Shown in pieces: positions 30,858-43,286 of a stretch of 64,000 nt of DNA. The number at the start of each line of letters is the position of its first letter. Position 1 is the first letter of the stretch. A model generated the notes under the pieces. It did no database searches. It was not told the DNA's origin and saw only the letters and a list, made by a program, of their open reading frames with translations. The stretch comes from Streptomyces sp. WAC08241 (GTDB lineage Bacteria > Actinomycetota > Actinomycetes > Streptomycetales > Streptomycetaceae): NCBI GenBank assembly GCA_007858575.1, contig CP042279.1, positions 558,001 to 622,000 on the forward strand. Direction: 5' to 3'. The position numbers and the translations under genes are program-made.

Positions 30858-31742
30858 ATGCGCACCACCCCCACGAGAACGATCCGGTTGCTCGCCGTCG
30901 CCGCCGGCCTCGCCGCCGCCGCGACGCTCGCCGTCCCCACCGCGAACGCCGGTCCCACCGGCACCTTCGACGCGAGCGCCCTCGCGGCGACCGGCGACGC
31001 CGTCCGCGCCGCCGACGTGGCCGGCACGGCCTGGCACGTCGACACCGCCACCGGCCGGCTCGTCGTCACCGCCGACTCCACCGTCAGCGAGGCGGAGATC
31101 GCGAAGATCAAGCAGCGGGCCGGGGCCAACGCCGCCGCCATCAAGGTCGAACGGACCCCGGGCCGCTTCAGCAAGCTGATATCCGGCGGGGACCCGATCT
31201 ACGCCGACGCCGGCTGGCGCTGCTCGCTCGGCTTCAACGTCCGCGACAGTGCGGGCACCTCCTACTTCCTGACCGCCGGGCACTGCACCGACGGCGCCGG
31301 GACCTGGTACGCCAACTCCGCCAAGACCACCGTCCTCGGGACCACCGCCGGGTCCAGCTTCCCGGGCAACGACTACGGCCTGGTCCGCTACACCAACGCC
31401 TCGATCACCAAGTCCGGCACCGTCGGCAGCGTGGACATCACGAGCGCCGGCAACGCCACGGTCGGCCTGTCGGTCACCCGCCGGGGCTCCACCACCGGCA
31501 TCCACAGCGGCAGCGTGACCGGCCTCAACGCCACCGTGAACTACGGCGGCGGCGACATCGTCTCCGGCCTGATCCGCACCAACGTCTGCGCCGAGCCCGG
31601 CGACTCCGGCGGCCCGCTCTACTCGGGCAGCCGGGCCATCGGCCTCACCTCGGGCGGCAGCGGCAACTGCTCCTCGGGCGGGACGACCTTCTTCCAGCCC
31701 GTGACGGAGGCGCTGAGCGCCTACGGGGTGAACGTGTTCTGA
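30858..31742 (+). CDS. Secreted streptogrisin-type S1 serine protease
   Basis: Intact 294-residue exported protease of the alpha-lytic/streptogrisin type. Signal peptide with [19 protein letters not shown], then a propeptide (to about residue 110) acting as folding chaperone. The mature enzyme begins near [20 protein letters not shown]. Catalytic triad: His in FLTAGHC, Asp in NDYGLVRY, Ser in GDSGGPLY. Four Cys can form the two usual disulphides. ATG 30858 is preceded by GAGG. It has its own terminator and is not linked functionally to the upstream cluster. The 178-base gap before it shows no gene. Confidence 0.95.
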   Translation: MRTTPTRTIRLLAVAAGLAAAATLAVPTANAGPTGTFDASALAATGDAVRAADVAGTAWHVDTATGRLVVTADSTVSEAEIAKIKQRAGANAAAIKVERTPGRFSKLISGGDPIYADAGWRCSLGFNVRDSAGTSYFLTAGHCTDGAGTWYANSAKTTVLGTTAGSSFPGNDYGLVRYTNASITKSGTVGSVDITSAGNATVGLSVTRRGSTTGIHSGSVTGLNATVNYGGGDIVSGLIRTNVCAEPGDSGGPLYSGSRAIGLTSGGSGNCSSGGTTFFQPVTEALSAYGVNVF

Positions 31743-31780
31743 GAAGAACCGCCGGGCGAGCGGCCCCGGCGCGACGACGA

Positions 31781-31812
31781 GAAGGCCCCGGTGCCGGAGC
31801 GCCGGGGCCTTC
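31781..31812 (+). terminator. Protease gene terminator
   Basis: GAAGGCCCCGG (31781-31791) pairs with CCGGGGCCTTC (31802-31812) across a 10-base loop, 38 bases after the protease stop. From here to the lipase ATG no gene is seen. Confidence 0.85.
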
Positions 31813-32009
31813 CCGCTGCGCCAGGGCGTTTCCTTCGCTCAACTCCCCCATTATCAGATGGTCATGACGGCGCCTCACTTTTTACCGACGCGTAACTTCC
31901 CAGTCGTGGCTACCCGTGCGTAGCTTGGCTGAAGCGCATCCCCACTTGTGGTCCGGACCGCAGGGCGTAGCACCCCACCTTTCCCCTTGAGCCGCAAGGA
32001 GATCGCCCG

Positions 32010-32891
32010 ATGCTGCCCTGGAAGTCCGCCGTCAGAGCGCTGTCCGTCCTGCTGCTGACCGCCGCCGCCGCACTCGCCCCCACCGCCGCCTCCGCCGCCC
32101 CCGACCGGGCCGAAACCGCCGCCGTCGCCGCATCCGGTCGCGGCTGGAACGACTTCTCCTGCAAGCCCTCCGCCGCGCACCCCCGGCCCGTCGTCCTCGT
32201 CCACGGCACCTTCGGCAACTCCGTCGACAACTGGCTCGGCCTCGCGCCGTACCTCGTCAACCGCGGGTACTGCGTCTTCTCGCTCGACTACGGGCAGCTC
32301 CCCCACGTGCCCTCTTCCACGGGCTCGGCCCCATCGCCGCCTCCGCCGGACAGCTCTCCACCTACGTCGACCGGGTCCTCGCCGCCACCGGCGCCCCCGA
32401 GGCCGACCTCGTCGGACACTCGCAGGGCGGCATGATGCCCCGCTGGTACCTCAAGTTCTCGGCGGGGCCGCGAAGGTGAACGCGCTCGTCGGCATCGCCC
32501 CCGACAACCACGGCACCACCCTGCTGGGCCTCACCAGGCTCCTGCCGTACTTCCCCGGGGCCGAGGACCTGATCAGCGCCAGCACCCCGGGCCTCGCCGA
32601 CCAGATCGCCGGCTCGCCCTTCATCACCAAGCTCAACGAGGGCGGCGACACCGTGCCGGGGGTCCGCTACCACGTCATCGCGACCCAGTACGACGAGGTC
32701 GTCACGCCGTACCGCTCGCAGTTCCTGAGCGGCCCGAACGTCACCAACGTCCTCATCCAGGACAAGTGCGCGCTCGACCTGTCCGAGCACGTGGCGATCG
32801 GCACGGTGGACCGGGTCGCCTTCCACGAGGTCGCCAACGCCTCGACCCGGCGCACGCGTCCCCGACCACCTGCCTCTCCGTGATCGGCTAG
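32010..32891 (+). CDS. Secreted alpha/beta-hydrolase lipase (frameshifted)
   Basis: Exported lipase/esterase of the Streptomyces EstB type. Signal peptide ALSVLLLTAAAALAPTAASA. Oxyanion region VVLVHGTFGNSVDNW, nucleophile elbow VGHSQGG (the Ser in GHSQG), then acid residue in QYDEVVTPYRS and the catalytic His near LSEHVAIG. Breaks near 32310, 32460 and 32850; the repaired end reaches TAG at 32889-32891. ATG 32010 follows GCAAGGAG. Secreted as a single gene between two terminators. Confidence 0.85.
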
Positions 32892-32907
32892 CGCGGGAGT
32901 CCGTGCG

Positions 32908-32938
32908 CGGCCGGGCCCTCCGGGAGGGGGCCCGGCCG
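32908..32938 (+). terminator. Lipase gene terminator
   Basis: Perfect 11-base arms CGGCCGGGCCC (32908-32918) and GGGCCCGGCCG (32928-32938), extendable to about 32905-32943 with a bulge, 17 bases after the lipase stop. Confidence 0.85.
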
Positions 32939-33091
32939 TGCGCGTCGTCGCTCTGTCGGCGCAACGGAAACGCTCTCTAATGGCACGTCTCGGTGCAATG
33001 GGCGCTAATCGTAGTCAAGTGTGCGTTCCTTGCACATCACGAGACAGCCACAGTGGGCGCCTCCGGGATGCCCACGAACGGAGCCTGTGAC

Positions 33092-34293
33092 ATGACCACC
33101 GACCTTCCTCACATCCACCCGACGGAAGACGACATAGGAAGAGAGCCGCAAGGGCCCGTTTCCGGGTCACACTCTCAGCCGGCTGTCTCCCCGTCCCCGG
33201 TGCCCGGCGTGCCGGCTCTTCCCGACCTCCCGGCCCTGCCGCCCTGCGCGACGCCGGACACCCCGGTCCTGACGGCCTCCCCGGCGGAGGCGCGGCGGTC
33301 CGATCAGCCGGCCGAACCGCTGATCGAGCCGCCGACCGAGCCGTCGGCCGAACCACCGGCCGAGCCGTCGGCCGTCCTCGCGGAGGCCGACGAGGCGGCG
33401 CGGGCCGTTCCGGAGGCACCGGCCCAGGACGACACCGGTGACGAGGCGATCCACACCCTTCTGACGACGGCGGCGACCGAGCGCCCGGTGAACGAGGTCG
33501 CCGCGCTCGTGGCCCGGCTCCAGGAGACCGGCGAGCTCTCCAGCCCCGCGGACGTGGCGCTCCGGGCGGCGGCCGTCACCCGCCCCTGGACGAGGTGCGG
33601 GAACTGCTCGTCCTGCTGAACGCCTCCGGGTACGACCTCCACCAGGCCGAGACCACGCTGCGCGCCGCGGCGGTGGGCCGGCCGATCGAGGACGTGGTCC
33701 GGCTCGTCGGCATCCTCGGCACCGACGGCGCGGACTGGCGCCCCACCGGCACCGGCACCGGCGCCGGCACCGCTGACACGGTTCCGGAATCCGCCCCGGC
33801 CGCCGCCGTCCCGAAGCGCCCCCGGGGCGCCGCCAAGCGGACGAGGTCGCCCCTGGACGGCGCCCTGGCCACGGGCCCCGGCAGCCACAGCACCTCCCCG
33901 GCCCTGCGGTCGGCCCTGCGCTGGCCCGCGGCGCTCGCGCTGCTCGCCTGCGGCCTCGTCCACCTGCCGACGGACCTCACGGGTCTGCGGTCGGGCGGTG
34001 ACACGGAGACGCTGTCCGTGGTCGTCACCGTGCTCTGTCTGGTGGGCGGAGCATGGCTCGCGGTACGGGACACCCTGGTGGTCTGGGCCGCCGCCGCGGG
34101 CCTCGGGGTCGCCGTCATCGCGCTCCACGGAGTCGCGAGCGCCCGCACCGTCGACCTGCTGAGCGGCAGCCTCGGCGCCACGTCCGCCTGGGCGAGGGCG
34201 CTGGCCCTGCTGGCCGCCGTGGCCGTCGTGGCCCTGGCCGCCTCGGCCGTGGTGCGGCACACGAAGACGGCCGGCGCGGCGGACAACGCCTGA
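33092..34293 (+). CDS. Membrane protein with three helical repeats (one frameshift)
   Basis: Unknown Streptomyces protein of about 400 residues. The first 120 residues are a disordered Pro/Glu/Ala region (EPPTEPSAEPPAEPSA). Next come three repeats of about 34 residues with the pattern (L)xxAAxxRPxxEVxxLVxxL: ATERPVNEVAALVARL, AVTRPLDEVRELLVLL and AVGRPIEDVVRLVGIL. A charged linker leads to three or four membrane helices (ALRWPAALALLACGLVHLP, then LVVWAAAAGLGVAVIALHG). One base is lost near 33588. ATG 33092 is preferred (GGAG upstream); in-frame ATG 33068 is possible. The layout suggests a cytoplasmic scaffold tethered to the membrane. Confidence 0.65.
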
Positions 34294-34316
34294 CGCACCG
34301 GCCGCAGAGAACCGTC

Positions 34317-34349
34317 TCCGCCCGGACAGCCCCGTGCTGCCCGGGCGGA
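34317..34349. terminator. Bidirectional terminator between repeat protein and LPMO genes
   Basis: TCCGCCCGG (34317-34325) pairs with CCGGGCGGA (34341-34349) between two convergent stop codons at 34293 and 34356. Confidence 0.75.
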
Positions 34350-34355
34350 CGGCTG

Positions 34356-35401
34356 TCAAGCCCGGCGCCGCCGGGCGGTCCCGAAGAGCACGGCCGCGCC
34401 GACCGCGAGCACGGCGGCGCCGCCGATCGCGAGGTACGGGGTGGTGGAGCCGCCGCCGGTCTCGGCCAGCTCCACGCCGGAACCGGAAGCACCGGCGGGC
34501 GCGGGCGCGTTGGGCGTGGCCGGGCGGCGGGCGCCGAGGAGGACGACACGGGGCGGCCGTCCCTCGCCGCCCGTGCCCGCGGTGCCGGCCTCCGCGGCGC
34601 CGGCCCCTTCGGCACCCGTGTGTCCGGCATCCGTGTGTCCGGTGCCCGTGTGCCCGGCGCCGGTCGCCGGGTCGTCGTCCCCGTGCCCGCCGTGCTCGAC
34701 CGAGGACTGGTCCGCGCCGTCCTCGATCTGCTGGTCGGTGGGCGCGCCGGCGCTCGGCGCCGGGGAGCCGCCGTCCTGCCCGAACACCACGTCGGAGCAG
34801 GTGTAGAAGGCCTCGGGGAGTCGGAGCGCTGCCAGATCGAGTAGATCAGGTGGCGGCCGGACTTCTTCGGCACGGTCCCCCGGAAGACGTAGTCGCCGTT
34901 CTGCATCCCCGGGTCGGTCACCGTCAGGAACGGCTTCGCCTCCAGGTCCGACCACTTCAGCGGCTTCGACGGGTCGTAGCCGTCCTTCGTCACGTACAGC
35001 TCGAAGGAGCCCTTGTGCGGCGCGGTCCCCTTGTAGCGGAAGGTGTGCGCGCCGGAGTCCAGCCTGCTCGCCGGCCAGTCGGCCCGCGCCAGGTCGAGCC
35101 CGCGGTACTTGTCGTTGCCCGCGCTGCACAGCCTGCCGTCCGGGATCAACCGCCGGTGCTGCCCGGCCGCGTTCGCGATGTTCACCGCGTTCCAGTCGTA
35201 GAACGCCTGCGTCCCGCTCGCCGCCACCGCCGCCTTGCAGGCCGCCGACTTCGGGGACTCCGGCCCCTCCGCGTAACAGGCCGAGACCCGGCTCACCGGA
35301 TCCGTCATCGACCCGTGCGCGGACGCGGGCACGGCCGAGAGCCCGGACAGGGCCAGCACGGTACCGGCGGTGACGACTGCGGCCGAACGGCGAGAGGTCA
35401 T
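34356..35401 (-). CDS. AA10 lytic polysaccharide monooxygenase with LAETG wall anchor (one frameshift)
   Basis: Copper-dependent oxidase that cleaves chitin or cellulose. The signal peptide ends ASA, leaving His29 as the mature N-terminus (HGSMTDPVSRV), the first copper ligand. The second His is in SGAHTFRYK. QAFYDWNAVNIANAAGQHR and EAFYTCSDVVFG are AA10 segments. The catalytic domain is followed by a His/Thr/Gly-rich linker with repeats of GHTG, then the sorting signal LAETGGG, a hydrophobic helix and RRRRA. This is a sortase class E-type signal, so the enzyme should be fixed to the wall rather than released. One break near 34818. The ribosome binding site GGAG precedes ATG on the minus strand. 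Confidence 0.85.
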
Positions 35402-35568
35402 GGGGACAGCTCCTTCACGGGGTGGGGCGTGGGGGTTGCCCAGCAAGCTAGCCGCCCGGAACCGCGGAAAAGCCCGCGAGGAGCGGGGAGGGCGATCCTT
35501 AGGGCCCCTTTAAGGAGGCGCTAAGCGACGCCTGAGGAACCGGACCGGAGCCGGTCCGGCCGGGCTCC
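35402..35568. terminator. Gap with hairpin 35540-35559 after the response regulator
   Basis: CCGGACCGG (35540-35548) and CCGGTCCGG (35551-35559) form a perfect stem with a 2-base loop 10 bases after the response-regulator stop. The remainder is the LPMO promoter region; a TAGCTT -10-like hexamer lies on the minus strand near 35447-35452. Confidence 0.6.
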
Positions 35569-36233
35569 TCAGCCCAGTCGCCGGTACCGCCGTTCCGGGC
35601 GGCCCGTGCCGCCGTAGCGGAGGGTGACCTCCGCGCGGCCCGTCTCCGCGAAGTACTCCAGGTAGCGGCGGGCGCTGACCCGGGACAGGAGCCCGCCTCG
35701 GCGCACTCCGTCGCCGAGAGGCCCTCCGGGTGGGCGCGCAGGACCGCGTCGACGAGGTCGGCGGTGGGGCGGCGAGGCCCTTGGGGAGTTCGCGGGAGCC
35801 GCGCGGGCGGGTGCCGAAGATCTGGTCGACGTCCTCCTGCCGGGCCTCGTCCAGATCGTCCAGGCGGGCGCGCAGCGAGGCCACGTGGCGGAGCTGTTCG
35901 TGCAGTGCCGCCTGGCTGAACGGCTTGATCAGATAGTGCAGCGCCCCCGCCCGCAGCGCCGAGCGGATCGTCCCGCGTCCCGCGCCGCCGTGATGAAGAG
36001 CGCGTCCGTGCCGTGCCCCGCCGCCCGCAGCTCCCGCAGCACCCGGACGCCGTCCATGTCGGGCAGGAACACGTCGAGCAGCACCAGGTCGGCCGCAGCC
36101 GCTCGGCCGCGCGCAGGGCCTCGGCGCCGCTGTGCGCGACCCCGGCCACCGTGAAGCCCGCCACCGCCGAGACGTAGCGGCAGTGCAGCTTGGCGACCAT
36201 GAAGTCGTCGTCGACCACCAGCACCCTCGTCAC
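35569..36233 (-). CDS. CitB-type response regulator, probable tctCBA activator (frameshifted)
   Basis: Two-component regulator for di/tricarboxylate uptake. The receiver domain starts TRVLVVDDDFMVAKLHCRYV (phosphate-site acidic residues) with the phospho-acceptor Asp in LVLLDVFLPDMDG and the Lys in LIKPF. The C-terminal helix-turn-helix is LVDAVLRAHPEGLSATECAE. Breaks near 36095, 35965, 35775 and 35698; the repaired end is RPERRYRRLG. GTG start on the minus strand at 36233. It is divergent from tctC across 145 bases. The partner sensor kinase normally adjacent is not in the window. Confidence 0.8.
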
Positions 36234-36264
36234 GCCGACCCACGATAGGGCCTGTCCGGATCCC

Positions 36265-36282
36265 GACCACAACGACCACAAC
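36265..36282. promoter_or_regulatory. Direct repeat upstream of tctC
   Basis: GACCACAAC occurs twice in direct succession (36265-36273, 36274-36282) between the divergent response-regulator and tctC genes. It is a candidate binding site for the response regulator. Confidence 0.4.
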
Positions 36283-36378
36283 CTCCATTGATTGCGGAAG
36301 GGAGACAGCTTCTTCACGCGCGGGCAACATGTGGGCCACCTCACACCCCCTTCCCCTCCTGCCTGAGAGGCGGCACAC

Positions 36379-37361
36379 GTGCGGTTGCACACCCCCTTCG
36401 CCCTCCTCGGAGCGGCGCTGCTCGTCCTGGTGGGTCCGCCGCTGCTCGGTCCGGGCAGCGACTCCGACACCGGCACGCGGATCCCCGGCCTGCGCCTCAT
36501 GGTCCCCAACACCCCCGGCGGCGGCTACGACATCACCGCCCGCACCGCCGCCAAGGACGCCGAGGAGGCCGGACTCACCGGCGACGTCGAAGTCTTCAAC
36601 CTGCCCGGCGCGGGCGGCACCGTCGGCCTCACCCGGCTCGTCGGCGAACGCGGCAACGGCCGCCTCGCGATGTCCATGGGCCTCGGCGTCGTCGGCGCCG
36701 TCCACACCAACAAGACCCCGAGCACCCTCACCGACACCACCCCGATCGCCCGGCTCACCGAGGAGCAGGACATCGTCGTGGTCGGCAAGGACTCCCCGTA
36801 CAGGACGATCCAGGACCTGCTCGCGGCCTGGAGGAAGGACCCCGGCAAGCTGCCCGTCGGCGGCGGCTCTCGCCCGGCGGACCCGACCACCTCGCCCCCA
36901 TGCTGATGGCCCGCGCCGCCGGCATCGCCCCCAAGGACGTCAACTACGTCCCCTTCGACGGCGGCGGCGAACTCCTCGCCTCCCTCCTCGGGAACAAGGT
37001 CGCCTTCGGCGTCTCCGGCGTCGGCGAGTACCTCGACCAGATCGAGGCCGGCGAGCTGCGCCTGCTCGCCGTCACCGGCCCGAAGCGCGCCCCCGGCCTC
37101 ACCGCCCCCACCCTCCGCGAGGCCGGACTCGACACCGAGTTCACCAACTGGCGCGGCGTCGTCGCCCCGCCCGGCCTCTCCGACGCGGAGCGCGACAAGC
37201 TCGTCGCCCTCGTCACCGCCCTGCACGACTCCCCGCAGTGGCGCGCGTCGATGAACACCCACGGCTGGGACGACGCCTTCCTCCCCGGCGAGCGCTTCGG
37301 CGACTTCCTCGCCGAGCAGGACCGGCGCGTCGCCTCCGTACTGAAGGAGCTGGGACTGTGA
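36379..37361 (+). CDS. tctC: Tripartite tricarboxylate transporter binding protein TctC (one frameshift)
   Basis: Extracellular carboxylate-binding subunit. N-terminal hydrophobic export segment ([18 protein letters not shown]), then the family hallmark LRLMVPNTPGGGYDITART. FNLPGAGGTVGL and VNYVPFDGGGELLASLLGNK follow, with FGVSGVGEYLDQIEAGELR and AVTGPKRAPGL. One base lost near 36872. GTG 36379 is preceded by GAGAGG. The stop overlaps the tctB GTG. Confidence 0.88.
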
Positions 37362-37846
37362 AGCCGACCGTTCCCCCTGGCTGCGCGGACGCTCCGAGCT
37401 CGGCGTCGGAGCCCTCCTCTTCCTCCTCGGCGTCCTCGTCCTCACCGACGCCCTCACCCTCGACGCCACCGTCACCGGCCGCGGCCCGGTCGGCCCGGCC
37501 ACCGTCCCCTCGTCGTCGGCTGCGGCCTCCTCGTCGTCTCCGTCCTGCTCACCGTCGACGTCCTGCGCGGCGGCCGGGGCGAGGCCGAGTCCGGCGAGGA
37601 CGTCGACCTGACCGAACCCGCCGACTGGCGCACCGTCCTGCTCCTGGCCGGCGTCTTCCTCGGCTTCGCCGTCCTCATCGGCCCCGTCGGCTTCCCCGTC
37701 GCCGGCGCCCTCCTCTTCTGGGGCGCCGCGTACGCCCTCGGCAGCCGCCACCTCCACCGCGACCCCTGATCGCGGCGGCCCTGTCGCTCCTCACCTACGC
37801 CGTCTTCGACCGACTGCTCGGCGTCCCGCTGCCCGGCGGCCCCTGA
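37358..37846 (+). CDS. tctB: TctB small membrane subunit (frameshifted)
   Basis: Small four-helix membrane subunit of the TTT transporter, about 165 residues. Helices include LGVGALLFLLGVLVLTDAL, VVGCGLLVVSVLLTVDVL and TVLLLAGVFLGFAVLIGPVG, ending LTYAVFDRLLGVPLPGG. Single C losses near 37376, 37507 and 37769, all in runs of C. Eighteen bases separate it from tctA. Confidence 0.8.
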   Translation: MKPTVPPGCADAPSSASEPSSSSSASSSSPTPSPSTPPSPAAARSARPPSPRRRLRPPRRLRPAHRRRPARRPGRGRVRRGRRPDRTRRLAHRPAPGRRLPRLRRPHRPRRLPRRRRPPLLGRRVRPRQPPPPPRPLIAAALSLLTYAVFDRLLGVPLPGGP

Positions 37847-37863
37847 TGGGAGCGATCTGACCC

Positions 37864-39935
<2,072 letters not shown>

Positions 39936-39959
39936 CGCGCCCCGACCCGCGAGATACTC

Positions 39960-40444
39960 CTACGCCCCGCCCAGCAGGTCGACCAGACCGGCGCGGCCGA
40001 GCGCTTCGAGCTCGTCCAGGGCGGCTACGGCCCGGTCCGCCGCCTCCGGATCGGAGGCGGCGAGACCGCTCGCCGCGAACTCGTCCTCGTCGAGCCGCAG
40101 CACCTCGCTGCCGTCCGCCGACACCCACAGGTCCAGGTCCAGGTCCTCGACCACCACCCCGGAGCCGCCGATCACGGGCGGCCGGGTGACGTCGCAGTAC
40201 CAGCCCTTGAGGACGCCGTCGGCCGACCGCACCTCCTTGACCGTGAACCAGCGCTCCCGCCAGTAGTGCTCCACGAAGACGTCGCCCGGCTCGAACCGCA
40301 CGAAGCCGAAGTCCCGCACCCCTCGGCCGCCCACGGCGCGCGCACCGAGAGCCGGCCCGGCTCCTCCACGAGCACCTCGGCCGGGTAGCGGATCTTCGTC
40401 CGGCCCGCCTTCGTCAGGACGACCTCAACCGAGCGTCCGGACAT
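39960..40444 (-). CDS. DUF402 domain protein (one frameshift)
   Basis: DUF402 proteins include nucleoside di/triphosphate phosphatases and RNA-binding homologues. Here: FGFVRFEPGDVFVEHYWRER, GVLKGWYCDVTRPPVIG and VVEDLDLDLWVSADG, the conserved acidic strand-loop set. One break near 40320. Starts MSGRSVEVVLTKAGRTK at 40444. Its first 20 bases overlap the end of the upstream GNAT gene, so the two are co-transcribed. Confidence 0.75.
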
Positions 40445-41344
40445 GCCGCACCTCCGTCGCCGCGATCTCGTAGCCGAACCACTTGTTGATCGCCAGCATC
40501 GGCCCGTTGCCGGCGTCGTTCCCGGTGAACGCCTCCGTGCAGCCCGCCTCCCGGGCCCGGTGCAGGGACGCGTTCTTCACCAGCTTGGCGAGCCCCCGGC
40601 CCCGGAAGGCCGGAGCCGTGCCCGTCATCCCCGTGTTGTACCGGCCCAGCCCGTCCGTCTGCGCCACGCTGAACGCGGCCGGCACCCCGTCCACCACCGC
40701 CACCGTCGTCAGCGCCCGGTCCAGGAGGGGTGGTTCCAGGTGGTTTCCCGCCAGTGCGCGTAGTCGTCCATCGCGACCCGAACGTCGCCCGGCTCGTCCG
40801 CGGACGTCACCGCGTCCAGCTCGAACAGCGGCCGGGGTCGGCCGCGAAGTCCCCGGCCGTGAGCAGCTCGACGCCGGAGGGCGGCGCCTGGAGCGGCGGC
40901 AGCTCGGTCCCCGCCAGGTCGAGCCGGAGGAAATGGGCGGAACGGCTGGGGAGTAGCCCCGCCGCCCGGCCCAGGCACGGTGCTCCGGCGCGTCCAGGAC
41001 CCAGCTATAGAGGGTGCGCGCCCCGTGCCGGGCGAGGTGCTCTCGGCGGCGCGCAGCAGCAGCGTCCCGGCCCCGAGACCCTGGTGGGCGGGGTCCACGT
41101 ACACGTTGAGGGAGCCGATGCCCGGCTCCGGCGAATCGTGGGCGATCCCCAGTTGGACGGTCCCGACGATCGCGCCGTCCCCGGCCACGGCCACGAACGG
41201 GCGCGCGTGGCTGTCGGGGTGGGCGTGCGTCCAGTCGAACACGAGCTGTTCCGGGGTCGCGAGCATGAAGGGGAGCGCGGCACGGCGGACCCGGGCGAAG
41301 CCCTCGGCGTCCCCGTCCCCCGCGTAACGGACGATCACAGTCAT
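40425..41344 (-). CDS. Tandem GNAT acetyltransferase (frameshifted)
   Basis: About 305 residues with two GNAT folds. The first has IGSLNVYVDPAHQGLGAGTL (acetyl-CoA loop, HQGLGAG). The second has FSVAQTDGLGRYNTGMTGTA, FRGRGLAKLVKNASLHRARE (loop FRGRGLA) and TGNDAGNGPMLAINKWFGYE. Breaks near 41038, 40935, 40850 and 40735. It resembles the mycothiol-synthase-like double GNATs, but I cannot assign the substrate. Confidence 0.75.
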
Positions 41345-41415
41345 GTGGGCGCACGTTACGGCCGCAGCACGCACCACCGCCTCCCCTTTCCGGCGGGGTG
41401 GGGCAGAATCGGCGG

Positions 41416-41789
41416 GTGACACTCACCATCGTCGTGGACCACGAATCCACCACCGCTCCCTACGAACAACTGCGTGCCCAGATCTCGGAGCGGGCCCGGT
41501 CGGGCGGACTGCCGGTCGGCTACAAACTGCCGACGGTACGGGGACTCGCGGAGCAGTTGGGGCTCGCAGCGAACACGGTCGCCAAGGCGTACAAGGCCCT
41601 CGAGGCGGACGGGGTCATCGAGACGCGCGGGCGCCACGGGACCTTCGTCGCCGCCGCCGGGGACGCGGCGAGCCGCCGGGCCGCCACCGCCGCCGCCCAG
41701 TACGCCGAGGAGGCCCGCCGCCTCGGCCTCAGCCGCGAGGCCGCCGAGGCGGCGATGAGCGAGCCCTGCGGGCGGCGTACGACAGCTAG
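41416..41789 (+). CDS. GntR-family regulator, YtrA-like (one frameshift)
   Basis: Short GntR regulator of about 124 residues. The winged helix-turn-helix has PYEQLRAQISERARSGGL, LPTVRGLAEQLGLAANTVAK and AYKALEADGVIETRGRHGTF. There is no large ligand domain, as in the YtrA group that often controls ABC transporters. GTG 41416. One G is lost near 41764, giving the usual tail ALRAAYDS and a TAG at 41787-41789. Target unknown. Confidence 0.8.
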
Positions 41790-41795
41790 GAAGCC

Positions 41796-42912
41796 CTACA
41801 GGTAGAGCCCCGCCCCCGCCGTGCGGGGCTCGGGAAGGTCCGCCGGGGCGTGCCGCGGCGGAGCGCGAACAGCTCCGCCAGCGTCGCGCCCTCGCGCGGC
41901 ACGCCCTCCTCGCGCCCGAGCCACGCCACCGACTCGGCCCGGCTCAGCGGCCCCACCTCGATGCGGGCCAGACAGCGGCCCGGCCGGACCACGGCCGGGT
42001 GCAGCCGCTCCAGGTCCTCGTTGGTGGTGACCCCGACCAGGACGTTCCGGCCCTGTCCGAGCAGACCGTCCGTCAGGTTCAGCAGCCGCGACAGGGCCTG
42101 CCCCGCCGTGTGCTTCGCCTCGCCCCGGATCAGCTCGTCGCAGTCCTCCAGGAGCAGCAGCCGCCAGCGGCCCTTCGCCGTGCCCTCGTCCTCCCCGATG
42201 GCGATGTCCATCAGATAGCCGACGTCGTTGAAGAGCCGCTCCGGGTCGAGCACGCAGTCCACCTGGCACCAGTCCCGCCAGGACTGCGCCAACGTCCGCA
42301 GCGCGGACGTCTTGCCGGTGCCCGGCGGCCCGTGCAGCAGCAGGAGGCGCCCCGCGACGGAGTCGGGCGTCACCTTCATCAGCCGGTCCATGGACTCGGC
42401 CACCGGCGCCGAGTAGTGGGGCCGGACCTCTCCCACGTCCCGGCGCCGATCTGCCGGGTGGTGCGGTGCGGGCCGCGCCGGGGCGACATGTGCCAGAAGC
42501 CCATGGTCACGTTCTCGGGCTGCGGCTCCGGCTCGTCCTTCGCCCCGTCCGTGGCCTCGGCGAGGATCCGCCGCGCCAGCTCCTCGTCCGTGGCCGTCAC
42601 GGTGACGTCCGCGCCCCGGTTCCAGCGGGAGACCAGGAGCGTCCAGCCCTCGCCCTCGGCGAGCAGGGCGCTGCGGTCGTCGTCCTTCGAGGCCCGCAGC
42701 ACGCGCGCGCCCGCCGGGAGCAGCGTCGCCTCCGGCCCGACCCGGTCCAGGGTGGTGCTGTGCGCGTGGGACTGCTCACCGGTCGCGAAGCGGCCGAGGA
42801 ACAGCGCGTCGACGACGTCCGACGGCGCGTCGCTGTCGTCGAGGTTCAGCCGGATCGGCAGCGACCGCTGCGGCGCGGACGGTGCCGGTGGGGTGTCAGC
42901 CATGGCGTTCAT
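41796..42912 (-). CDS. DUF5925/AAA ATPase (frameshifted)
   Basis: ATPase of about 370 residues with an N-terminal DUF5925-like domain (LPIRLNLDDSDAPSDVVDAL) and a C-terminal AAA domain. Walker A GPPGTGKTSALRTLA, Walker B WRLLLLEDCDELI, sensor region VLVGVTTNEDLERLHPAVVR and Arg-finger region RPGRCLARIEV. Breaks near 42430 and 41830. ATG 42912 (MNAMADTPP) or 42903 could be the start; neither has a clear ribosome binding site. Possibly a CDC48-like remodelling factor; the substrate is unknown. Confidence 0.75.
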
Positions 42913-43286
42913 GATCCGGCAACCGGTTGCGCCGCGCACCGTGTTTTGGGCGGGACGCGCTCCCCGGTCGCCGGAGTGGCGGTACGTCAGGTCCCGTGGC
43001 CCCGCAGGGCGCCCCGGGTGCGCCGGGCGAGCGCGTTGCCGGCGGCGAGCGCCTGGGCGCACCCGGCCTCCCAGACCGCCCGGCGGCTGGAGTACCCGTA
43101 CGGGGAGACGAACCTTCCGCGGTGGAGGGCGGGAGCGGACCATCCGCTTCCCCTCGTGGCCGGATCTCGACGGTCCCTGACGGAGGATCGGAAGAAGTTC
43201 ACCCCAGTTTTGACATGAACACTTCCTGGCTGGCGGATCCACTGCTACTACCTGGCAACGCAGAGATCCTGCTACAGGGAGGTTCC

